A stretch of DNA of 64,000 bases, from the NCBI GenBank assembly GCA_934486825.1, contig CAKSQF010000002.1, forward strand, positions 72,975 to 136,974. The letters run 5' to 3'. The notes under the pieces are model-generated. The model did not search any database. It saw only the letters and a list, made by a program, of their open reading frames with translations, and was not told the DNA's origin. Positions 53,504-60,674 of this stretch are shown one piece after another; the stretch's first letter is position 1; each line of letters opens with the position of its first letter. The translations under genes and the position numbers were made by a program. This DNA is from an uncultured Eubacteriales bacterium. GTDB taxonomy: Bacteria; Bacillota; Clostridia; Oscillospirales; CAG-272.

Positions 53504-55321
53504 TTATTTTGTTTTGTGTCCGTAAACATTGAATGCAAGAGCGTCGCCCGCCGCACTCATGCCGTTTTTGTAATGAGTGATGTAGAATGAATACCCGTCG
53601 GGAATATTGGGTGTGCCGGTACGCAGGAACATGATCCTGACTGTGTCCTGGGGAGCTCCGAAGGCAAGTGTGCATCCCTCGGGGACCTCTATGTTCAGAC
53701 CGCTTACACGCGCCCATCCGCTGTTTTCCATGTCGTACGTAAGTTCGCATTTGTGACTGCTTATCGCTTTTCTGTCACTTGTGTCGCACTTGATTACAGA
53801 TACGGTAAGGAACTGACCTGCCTCTGCGGAGGATACCGGAAATTCAATGTCTGTTACAGTGTACCCGCCGAAGCCTTCTCTGACAATGATGTAAGGAGCG
53901 GCACCCATACCCCAGCCGCTGTATTTGACGGACGGTCCGCCTACAGGGAACATGGTCGCAAAGTCGTATCCGAGAATGTTTACCGCACCCTCGGTAAGCT
54001 TCGGAGGCTCGTAATTGGGGGTCAGATCACCGGCAGATTTGAGCGGAAGAGTGTATTCGTATGTTCCCGCTTCAAATTCGGCAATCATTTCAGAAAGTCT
54101 TTTTGCCATGATGCTGTAGCCCTTGTTGTTCGGATGAAGCGAATCGGGGAAGTTTTCTCTTCCGACTTCTTCGTTCGTAAAGGTGTTCATGTCAAAGAAA
54201 GAAATTTTGTAGTTTTCTTCTTTGAGCTTTTCAAGAAGATTTTCCTGCAAACGACGGACACGTTTGCTTGCGCAAGTTCCGGTTCCGTAGTAGTACGGGC
54301 AGTTGAAAAGGAAGAACTGTATGTTTTCGTTCTTTGCTTTAAGCTTATCTACAAGGCCCTGTCCGCTCTTTAAAAAGCTTTCATCATCTTTTTCATCCCA
54401 TGCTTTGTCATGCGCGGAATCGTTTGTGCCGAGCATGATAAATACATAGTCAAAAACATCCGCATTGTTGCGTGCCGCACGGAACTGTGTCGGCGCTGTG
54501 GAAATGTAGCTGCATCCGAGATCGTTCCTCATATCGCGTCCGCCGAGTCCGAGATTTATTACCATGGAATCCTTCCACATGATTCTCTGCATTGCCGCCG
54601 GGTACGAGTAGATGTTCATGTCGGTGGCACCGACGCCTTCGGTGATCGAGTCACCGATGCAGGCAATCGTGCGCATGTCGTATTTTCCTTCGAGCTTCAG
54701 TCCGTCCGGAAGGTCAACATCCTCCGAAACCTCTTTTGCAAGATGCTCGGCAAGAAGATCGACAGCGTGATAGGTCGATGCATAAACATATGCGCTTGTT
54801 TTGACCTTTCCATTGTATTTTGATCCGTCATAACCGCCGCCGATAACGAGCTTTGTGCCGGAAACGGCGACAACCATGTCATATACGTCAAGATTTTTAA
54901 GTGAACCGCTTTCAGTTCTGTTTGTCGGACCGACAAGTATCTCGTTCGAACCGACTTCGGTGTTTTCGTCGCATACGACACTGAGCTTCGCATTGACCGA
55001 TTTCAGGAGCTTTTCGGCTATGTCATTTGCAATAAGCTTCCAGAAATCGTATTCGGTAAGTATGGAACGTCTTTCATGGTAAAAGGGACTTTTTGCATAT
55101 ACGATTTTGTATTCCGAGATCGGAGTTCCCGCAATCTTGAGATTGTGAACCTCTGGAATCTGCGGAGCCGGAGGCTCGGTGGTTTGTGCGGCGGTGGTTG
55201 TTGCACCGTCTGTTGTTGTACCGGTTGTCGTGGTTGTCACTGAATTTCCTGTACATGCGGTCAGCAATACCGACGATAGGATGAGGGTAAGTGAGATGAT
55301 CGTAAATAAAAACCTTTTCAT
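53504..55321 (-). CDS. SGNH/GDSL-type hydrolase lipoprotein
   Basis: The 605-residue protein has a lipoprotein signal (LLTAC, Cys23), a Thr-rich linker, an N-terminal domain of about 180 residues, then an SGNH esterase domain: IGDSITEGVG (Ser), LGLGGRDM (Gly), MLGTNDS (Asn) and DSLHPNNKGY (Asp/His). A C-terminal beta-rich domain follows. It likely de-esterifies (for example deacetylates) a glycan or lipid outside the cell. It lies 85 bp after the orphan ACP gene, with a short hairpin but no clear terminator between. Confidence 0.85.
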   Translation of the reverse strand: MKRFLFTIISLTLILSSVLLTACTGNSVTTTTTGTTTDGATTTAAQTTEPPAPQIPEVHNLKIAGTPISEYKIVYAKSPFYHERRSILTEYDFWKLIANDIAEKLLKSVNAKLSVVCDENTEVGSNEILVGPTNRTESGSLKNLDVYDMVVAVSGTKLVIGGGYDGSKYNGKVKTSAYVYASTYHAVDLLAEHLAKEVSEDVDLPDGLKLEGKYDMRTIACIGDSITEGVGATDMNIYSYPAAMQRIMWKDSMVINLGLGGRDMRNDLGCSYISTAPTQFRAARNNADVFDYVFIMLGTNDSAHDKAWDEKDDESFLKSGQGLVDKLKAKNENIQFFLFNCPYYYGTGTCASKRVRRLQENLLEKLKEENYKISFFDMNTFTNEEVGRENFPDSLHPNNKGYSIMAKRLSEMIAEFEAGTYEYTLPLKSAGDLTPNYEPPKLTEGAVNILGYDFATMFPVGGPSVKYSGWGMGAAPYIIVREGFGGYTVTDIEFPVSSAEAGQFLTVSVIKCDTSDRKAISSHKCELTYDMENSGWARVSGLNIEVPEGCTLAFGAPQDTVRIMFLRTGTPNIPDGYSFYITHYKNGMSAAGDALAFNVYGHKTK

Positions 55322-55406
55322 CTGTTGTCTCCTTTGAAAGTTTTATATTTTTCGGATGCTTCGTTGCATCCGGTATGAACAGGTGTCGCTTGGGTTGTTC
55401 CGCAGT

Positions 55407-55643
55407 TTATCTTTGGGCGATTACATAATCGATAAGCTCACCGAGCGAGTGCATTTTTATGACCTCGTTATCGGGAACATATATGCCGAATTTGTCCTCA
55501 ATGTATGCGAGAAGCTCGACGATATCAATAGACTCAATTTGCGGAAAATCATTTACGGTGGACAATTCGGAGATGTCCTCCTTCGGAATTTTCCGACTTT
55601 CCGATATGTAATCGATTATGGTGTTTTTTATGTCAGTATTCAT
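55407..55643 (-). CDS. Orphan acyl carrier protein
   Basis: This 78-residue acidic four-helix ACP has the phosphopantetheine-attachment region FPQIESIDIVELLAYIEDKFGI. The serine is kept but the usual DSL reads ESI. Length and the ending (MHSLGELIDYV) fit the ACP family. It begins three bases after the stop of the second ABC subunit, so the two are translationally linked. No fatty acid, polyketide or NRPS enzyme is nearby, so it is not the housekeeping fatty-acid ACP by context. Confidence 0.87.
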   Translation of the reverse strand: MNTDIKNTIIDYISESRKIPKEDISELSTVNDFPQIESIDIVELLAYIEDKFGIYVPDNEVIKMHSLGELIDYVIAQR

Positions 55644-55646
55644 TTT

Positions 55647-57434
55647 TTATCCCGATCTCAGTTGTTTTTCAAATTGGCTTTTGTATAGCCTTGCATAGAA
55701 GCCGTCGCGCTTCCCGGTAAGCTCCGCGTGACTGCCCGATTCGATTATGCGACCGTCTTTTATAACAAAAATGCAGTCGGCATTCTGAATCGTCGATAGC
55801 CTGTGAGCAATAATAATTGACGTTTTTCCTGCAATCAGTGTGCTGATTGCATCCGATATTCTCGCTTCGGTGAGGCTGTCTACATTTGATGTCGCCTCGT
55901 CAAGTATGATTATCGGTGCCGCCACAAGCATCGCTCTGGCAATGTTTATAAGCTGCTTCTGACCTTTTGATATGTTGCTTCCGTTCTCGTCGATCATAGT
56001 GTCGTAGCCGTCCGGCAAGGACATGATGTAATCATGTATGTGAGTTGCCCTCGCGGCTGATACCATATCGCCCTCGGAGGCGTCGGGATTTCCGTACAAA
56101 AGATTTTCGCGGATCGTTCCGCCGAACAGCCAGGTGTCCTGAAGGACCATTGAAAAGCATTTGCGGACATCTGCAAGACTGTGATGAAGCGTGTTTTGTC
56201 CGTCTATGAGAATTTCGCCGCTGTCGGGATCGTAGAAACGCATGAGCAGATTTATAAAAGTGGTTTTGCCGCTTCCGGTCGGACCGACTATTGCAATCTT
56301 CTTTCCGCTCGGTATATACGACGATATGTCGGTGAGTATTCTTTTGTCTTTCGAATAGCCGAAGCATACGTTTCTGAACTCAATCTGTCCGCTTTGACAC
56401 AAAAGCGGAGAGGAAGTCCGGTCGCTGATCTGCTTTTCCGTCGGCAGATCAAGTATCAGAAAAATCCGTCTTGCCGCCGAAGTCGCAGACTGTATCTCGC
56501 TTATGATGTTGGCGGTTTCGTTTATCGGCCCCGAGAATTTTCTTGAATACAGAATAAATGTTGACAGATCTGCGATTGTAATTCTTTGAGAGAGAAACAG
56601 AATTGCACCGAACATTGATATGAGCGAAAGGGAAATGTTGTTTATGAAGTTGACCGACGGTCCGACCACACTGCCGTGATAGTCGGCAAGATAATAAGCT
56701 TCGACCGCATCTTCGTTTCTGCGGTCAAATCGCTCGATCATGACGGATTCCTTGCCGTATGCGTGAATGGTCTTTTGTCCCGAAATTATTTCTTCAATGT
56801 AGCCGTTCAGCATCCCGAGCTTTTCCGACCTTGCGCGGAACAGCGGCTTGACCTTTTTTACCCTGTAAATCGCAAAAAGTACAAGTGCCGGAACGGTGAC
56901 GGCAAAGACGAGTATGAGTGTCGGAGAAATACAGAGCATCATGATCGCCGAACCGATTACGGTGACCGCTCCGGTGCATATCTGGAGCAGATCGTTTGAA
57001 AGTGATGCGTTTACGGTATCAATATCGTATGAAAGTCTGCTGATAAGGTCACCCGTCCGGTTTTTGTCGAAAAACGAAACCGGCAGATCGACAAGATGTT
57101 CAAAAACTTCTCTCCGCATCGTGTATACGACCTTGCGGCTCATATTTATCATAACGACCGAAAGCAGGAACGACAGTACCGATGAAGCAAGAAAGCAGAT
57201 TATCATTCCGGCAGTGTAAATGTATACCCGCCTGAAATCGACATCTCCCTTTCCGATAATTGCGTTAATCGCATATCCCGAAAGTGCCGGCGCGGCAAGA
57301 GCAAGAATATTTGAGGCGAGCATGAGCGGTATCGCGATGAGAATTGACGATTTGTTCTTAAGCAGATACCCGAGGAGCCGAAGAATTATCTGTCGTTGCT
57401 CCGCCTTTGAAGAGGTTTGTTTCTTTTTACTCAA
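55647..57434 (-). CDS. ABC exporter half-transporter, subunit with catalytic Walker B and degenerate signature
   Basis: The 595-residue protein has six membrane helices followed by an ATPase domain: Walker A GPTGSGKTT, signature changed to ISKGQKQ (from LSGGQ), Walker B IIILDEATSNVD and H-loop IIAHRLSTI intact. The sequence suits the catalytic half of a type IV heterodimeric exporter. TTG 57434 is preferred (GGAGGGG nine bases before it, overlapping the previous gene by eight bases); an ATG at 57464 would leave it without that site. Confidence 0.9.
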   Translation of the reverse strand: MSKKKQTSSKAEQRQIILRLLGYLLKNKSSILIAIPLMLASNILALAAPALSGYAINAIIGKGDVDFRRVYIYTAGMIICFLASSVLSFLLSVVMINMSRKVVYTMRREVFEHLVDLPVSFFDKNRTGDLISRLSYDIDTVNASLSNDLLQICTGAVTVIGSAIMMLCISPTLILVFAVTVPALVLFAIYRVKKVKPLFRARSEKLGMLNGYIEEIISGQKTIHAYGKESVMIERFDRRNEDAVEAYYLADYHGSVVGPSVNFINNISLSLISMFGAILFLSQRITIADLSTFILYSRKFSGPINETANIISEIQSATSAARRIFLILDLPTEKQISDRTSSPLLCQSGQIEFRNVCFGYSKDKRILTDISSYIPSGKKIAIVGPTGSGKTTFINLLMRFYDPDSGEILIDGQNTLHHSLADVRKCFSMVLQDTWLFGGTIRENLLYGNPDASEGDMVSAARATHIHDYIMSLPDGYDTMIDENGSNISKGQKQLINIARAMLVAAPIIILDEATSNVDSLTEARISDAISTLIAGKTSIIIAHRLSTIQNADCIFVIKDGRIIESGSHAELTGKRDGFYARLYKSQFEKQLRSG

Positions 57435-59172
57435 GATCAAAGTCCCCTCCCATCTGCGCTTCATATATTTCGCGGTATTGCGAACATCCGGCTATAAGCT
57501 GATCGTGAGTACCGATGGCGACTGTTTTGCCGCTTTCGAGTACGATTATCAGATCTGCGTGCATGATTGAGCTTACTCTCTGAGCAATGATTATCGATGT
57601 TATGCCCGCGTAGTTTTCCTTGATTGATCTGCGCAGCCTCGCGTCGGTTGAATAATCAAGTGCGGATGAGGCGTCATCAAAAATAAGTATGTCCGGTTTT
57701 CCGGCAATAGCACGTGCAATCAGCAAACGTTGCTTCTGACCTCCGCTCAGGTTTGCTCCTTTTATGTCAATATGATGATCTGTACCGTCGGGGTAGTCGA
57801 ATACAAAATCGGCACAGGCATTTTTCAATGCTCTTTCGACATCCTCGTCCGACATGTTTCTTCCGAACCGTACATTTTCCGAAACGGTATCCGAGAGAAT
57901 AAAATCATTCTGAAAAACCACACCGATGCGGTCTTTTATCGCCAAAGAAATGTTACGGTCGGCGGTTTTTTCGGATATGTATATCTTTCCGCTTGTAGGC
58001 TCGTATTCGTTAAGCAGCAGTGAAATGATAGTTGATTTTCCGGAGCCGGTCGTGCCGATTATCCCGAGTGTCCGACCTTTTGAAATTTCGAACGAAATAT
58101 CCGAAAGGACTGTTTGCCCGTGCCCTCCCGGATAGGAAAAAGATACGTGATCGAAACGGATAAACGGTATGTCATTTTCACATTCGTTATATATGCTGCC
58201 GGCAACTGATTCATTCGGCTCAAAGGAAAGTGCTTCCAGCTTCAATACTTTGTCGATCCGGTTCATTCCGGACAGTCCCTTCGAGGACACCGTGAATATG
58301 CGGCTGACATTTATAAGTGCATTTGATATTATTGTAAAATAACTGATGAAGGCTATTATTTTGCCGTTGGTGGATTTCCCGTCAAATACAAGCGCGGCAC
58401 CGACGAGAATAACCGCGGCGAGTCCGAGATTGAGAAAAAATGTGACAATCGGGTTTGTGCTTGCCATGGTTACGCCTGCGCGTTTTTCTTTGTTTATCGC
58501 TTCCTTGTTTACCTCATCAAACCGTTGCTTTTCAAAATCACTCTTGCGCAGTGCTTTTATTGTCCTGACCCCCGACGTGTTTTCTCGTATAACCGATGTC
58601 ATTTTGTCGATCGCACCCTGAAGCTCGGTGTAGATCGGAATTCCCTTCTTTGATACGATCCAGATTGTTGCCGTAACAAAAGGAAGAACCGAAAGCATGA
58701 CAAATGTAAGGCGAAAATCGAGAATAAATGTCATAATAATGCCGCCGATAAACAGTACGGGCGCGCGTACTCCGAGTCTTTGGTCCAGATTTATCATCTG
58801 ATGAACATTGTAGGTGTCCACGGTTAATCTTGATTCGAGGGAAGAGACGGTAATGCGGTCAACTTCGGTTGTGCTCAGTGAAAAAATGTGACCGAAAAGA
58901 TCATGACGGATAGCCCGTGTGCAGTTGCCCGCAACACGGGAAGCAATACGGTTTGCCGCGATGCTGAGAACGACCGCTCCGATTGAACAGGCAATCATTG
59001 CAATACCCCAAAGGATAATGGATGAAACATTTTCCGTGGGAACGACCGTGTCGATAATGTTCGCGAGGATCAACGGTAAAAACAGATCAAGCATTGTTCC
59101 GACAGTTTTTATCGTAAATCCGAAAATCATTAGTTTGCTGTTCGGCTTCAGATAATAAAGGAGTCTTTTCAT
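57427..59172 (-). CDS. ABC exporter half-transporter, subunit with degenerate Walker B
   Basis: The 581-residue protein has six helices, then Walker A GTTGSGKS, intact signature LSGGQKQR, Walker B ILIFDDASSALD (Asp replaces the catalytic Glu) and H-loop IIAQRVSS (Gln replaces His). Together with the next gene this gives one degenerate and one active ATP site, as in TM287/288 and BmrC/D-type exporters. It is the first gene of the ABC-ABC-ACP unit; drug, lipid or peptide export are all possible. Confidence 0.9.
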   Translation of the reverse strand: MKRLLYYLKPNSKLMIFGFTIKTVGTMLDLFLPLILANIIDTVVPTENVSSIILWGIAMIACSIGAVVLSIAANRIASRVAGNCTRAIRHDLFGHIFSLSTTEVDRITVSSLESRLTVDTYNVHQMINLDQRLGVRAPVLFIGGIIMTFILDFRLTFVMLSVLPFVTATIWIVSKKGIPIYTELQGAIDKMTSVIRENTSGVRTIKALRKSDFEKQRFDEVNKEAINKEKRAGVTMASTNPIVTFFLNLGLAAVILVGAALVFDGKSTNGKIIAFISYFTIISNALINVSRIFTVSSKGLSGMNRIDKVLKLEALSFEPNESVAGSIYNECENDIPFIRFDHVSFSYPGGHGQTVLSDISFEISKGRTLGIIGTTGSGKSTIISLLLNEYEPTSGKIYISEKTADRNISLAIKDRIGVVFQNDFILSDTVSENVRFGRNMSDEDVERALKNACADFVFDYPDGTDHHIDIKGANLSGGQKQRLLIARAIAGKPDILIFDDASSALDYSTDARLRRSIKENYAGITSIIIAQRVSSIMHADLIIVLESGKTVAIGTHDQLIAGCSQYREIYEAQMGGDFDLE

Positions 59173-59206
59173 AACTTATACACAAAAAAATCAATTCCTA
59201 ACAACT

Positions 59207-59235
59207 ATTATATCATGATTTTGACATAATGTCAA
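59207..59235 (-). promoter_or_regulatory. Promoter of the ABC exporter operon
   Basis: On the minus strand TTGACA (59235-59230) and TATAAT (59212-59207) are 17 bp apart, about 35 bp before the first ABC gene. Confidence 0.85.
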
Positions 59236-59247
59236 TTAATTTGACAA
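59221..59247. promoter_or_regulatory. Three TGTCAA half-sites over ABC promoter
   Basis: TTGACATAATGTCAA (59221-59235) is a perfect dyad around one central base whose right half is the -35 box. A further TTGACAA at 59241-59247 forms a second inverted repeat with it across five bases. The arrangement resembles operators of MarR-type repressors. No regulator gene is adjacent. Confidence 0.5.
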
Positions 59248-59294
59248 AAAAACACAGCACAAAATCGAAATATAAGATCCGATTCTGTGCTGTG
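59246..59294 (-). terminator. Terminator of the rpsF operon
   Basis: On the minus strand a 15-bp stem with one mismatch (arms about 59252-59266 and 59280-59294) is followed by TTTTTTT. It separates rpsR from the ABC promoter. Confidence 0.8.
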
Positions 59295-59320
59295 AATATG
59301 TTTTGCTTTGATAATTCTTA

Positions 59321-59647
59321 TCAGTCGCTGACGTAGGGAAGAAGAGCAACAACACGCGCCCTCTTTATTGCAACGGCGAGCTGACGCTGATGCTTTGCGC
59401 ATGTTCCGGTAACGCGTCTCGGAACGATCTTTGCTCTCTCGGAAATATATTTGCGCAGCTTTGCGGTTTCCTTGAAGTCGATCTCGTCAACCTTATCGAC
59501 GCAGAACTGGCAAACTTTCTTTCTTTTATGATTCATATTCTGACGGAAGGGAGCTTTCGCTGCGGGAGCGGCGGGAGCTGCTTCAACGGTAGCGGTCTCC
59601 ACAGTTGCTTCCTCTGTCACTTGAACTGTTTCTTTCTCGTTTTCCAT
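59321..59647 (-). CDS. rpsR: Ribosomal protein bS18 with N-terminal extension
   Basis: The 108-residue small-subunit protein has its core from RKKVCQFCVDKVDEIDFKE to RVVALLPYVSD, normal for bS18, with one C-x2-C pair. The first about 35 residues are an Ala/Glu/Thr-rich extension not found in the usual 75-80-residue protein. It follows ssb in the conserved rpsF-ssb-rpsR order. Confidence 0.95.
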   Translation of the reverse strand: MENEKETVQVTEEATVETATVEAAPAAPAAKAPFRQNMNHKRKKVCQFCVDKVDEIDFKETAKLRKYISERAKIVPRRVTGTCAKHQRQLAVAIKRARVVALLPYVSD

Positions 59648-59675
59648 AACTGTAAAACCTCCTTGTTAGTAGTTT

Positions 59676-60140
59676 TTAAAAGGGTAAGTCGTCTTCGTTT
59701 GACATTTCCTCAAACTTCGGTGCAGTATTCGAACCGCTCGAATACGACGGCGCACCGTAACTGTCAGGTGTGTATGCCGGAGCGGCAGCCTGACGTGATG
59801 ATGAGTCGCTTTTTGAATCAACAAAATTTACTTCATCTGCGATAACCTCTGTGATGTATCTGTTCTGACCGTTCTGGTCCTGCCACTTGCGGGTCTGTAT
59901 GGAACCGATAACACAGATAGAACTGCCTTTGTGAAAATACTTGGACACAAATTCGGCAGTCGAACGCCATGCGACAACATTGATGAAATCGCTCTGCGGT
60001 TGCTGGTCGTTCGATTTGTAGTTTCTTGAAACTGCTACGGTGAAAGTAGTAACGGGGAGTCCGCTCTGAGTAGTGCGAAGCTCCGGATCGGCAGTAAGCC
60101 GACCGCCTAAAATGACCTTGTTCAAATTAAAGTTTGCCAT
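59676..60140 (-). CDS. ssb: Single-stranded DNA-binding protein
   Basis: The 154-residue protein has an N-terminal OB-fold (NKVILGGRLTADPELR, then DFINVVAWRSTAEFVSKYF), a Ser/Pro/Tyr-rich linker and the acidic protein-interaction tip ending DDLPF. It is the middle gene of the rpsF-ssb-rpsR operon. Confidence 0.95.
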   Translation of the reverse strand: MANFNLNKVILGGRLTADPELRTTQSGLPVTTFTVAVSRNYKSNDQQPQSDFINVVAWRSTAEFVSKYFHKGSSICVIGSIQTRKWQDQNGQNRYITEVIADEVNFVDSKSDSSSRQAAAPAYTPDSYGAPSYSSGSNTAPKFEEMSNEDDLPF

Positions 60141-60163
60141 GTTACTCTCCCTTTCTTTTCCCG

Positions 60164-60460
60164 TTAAGCCTCTTTCGCTACAACGATCGAACGCATGATG
60201 CCTTCAGTGATGTTGAAGATTCTCTCGAGCTCAGAAGTAAATTCTGCCGGAGCATTGAAGTCAACCAAAACATAATAACCTTCGGTCATCTTGTTGATGG
60301 GGTATGCAAGTCTGCGTTTTCCCCATTCGGAAAGATTGGTTATTTCGCCGTTACTGCCGATGAGCGATGTGAACTTTTCAACGACAGCCTTGACAGCATC
60401 TTCGCCCTTGCTGAGATCAACAACGAACAATGTTTCGTACGCCTGATTAGTTTTTTCCAT
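60164..60460 (-). CDS. rpsF: Ribosomal protein bS6
   Basis: The 98-residue protein with YETLFVVDLSKGEDAVKAVV and WGKRRLAYPINKMTEGYYVLVDF is bS6, partner of bS18. GGGAGGTG lies before the ATG. It is the first gene of the operon. Confidence 0.95.
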   Translation of the reverse strand: MEKTNQAYETLFVVDLSKGEDAVKAVVEKFTSLIGSNGEITNLSEWGKRRLAYPINKMTEGYYVLVDFNAPAEFTSELERIFNITEGIMRSIVVAKEA

Positions 60461-60486
60461 TTTTTACACCTCCCTATGGACATTAG

Positions 60487-60530
60487 ACCGTAACTTCAAA
60501 TTATTACGGTAAGGAGAAGTCCGCTTGCGG
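60487..60530 (-). promoter_or_regulatory. Structured leader of rpsF, possible S6:S18-binding RNA
   Basis: In the transcript leader, ACCGTAA pairs with TTACGGT (60487-60510 region), and a second small hairpin (GTCCG/CGGAC) lies upstream at about 60518-60531. Such leaders in bacteria can bind the S6:S18 dimer for autoregulation, with a conserved CCG element. CCG is present, but the fit to the published motif was not tested. Confidence 0.35.
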
Positions 60531-60544
60531 ACATTCACCTGTGT

Positions 60545-60573
60545 ATTATACAACTTTATACGGCTTTTGTCAA
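60545..60573 (-). promoter_or_regulatory. Promoter of rpsF operon
   Basis: On the minus strand TTGACA (60573-60568) and TATAAT (60550-60545) with a 17-bp spacer, 85 bp before rpsF. Confidence 0.85.
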
Positions 60574-60608
60574 GAGTTTTCGGATGTTTTTTTGACAAAT
60601 ATAAGGTA

Positions 60609-60637
60609 AAACCGCCTTTGTTTTTCAAAGGCGGTTT
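60609..60637 (-). terminator. Terminator of LRR lipoprotein gene
   Basis: A stem of AACCGCCTTTG with its complement around a five-base loop is followed on the minus strand by TTTTA. Confidence 0.75.
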
Positions 60638-60674
60638 AAACGCGGAGTACGATGCGGATCGTATCTGCCGGAAA

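Noticed and set aside
55356..55374. Terminator between ACP and SGNH genes
   Set aside because: A 7-bp hairpin is present but on the coding strand it is followed by A-rich, not T-rich, sequence.
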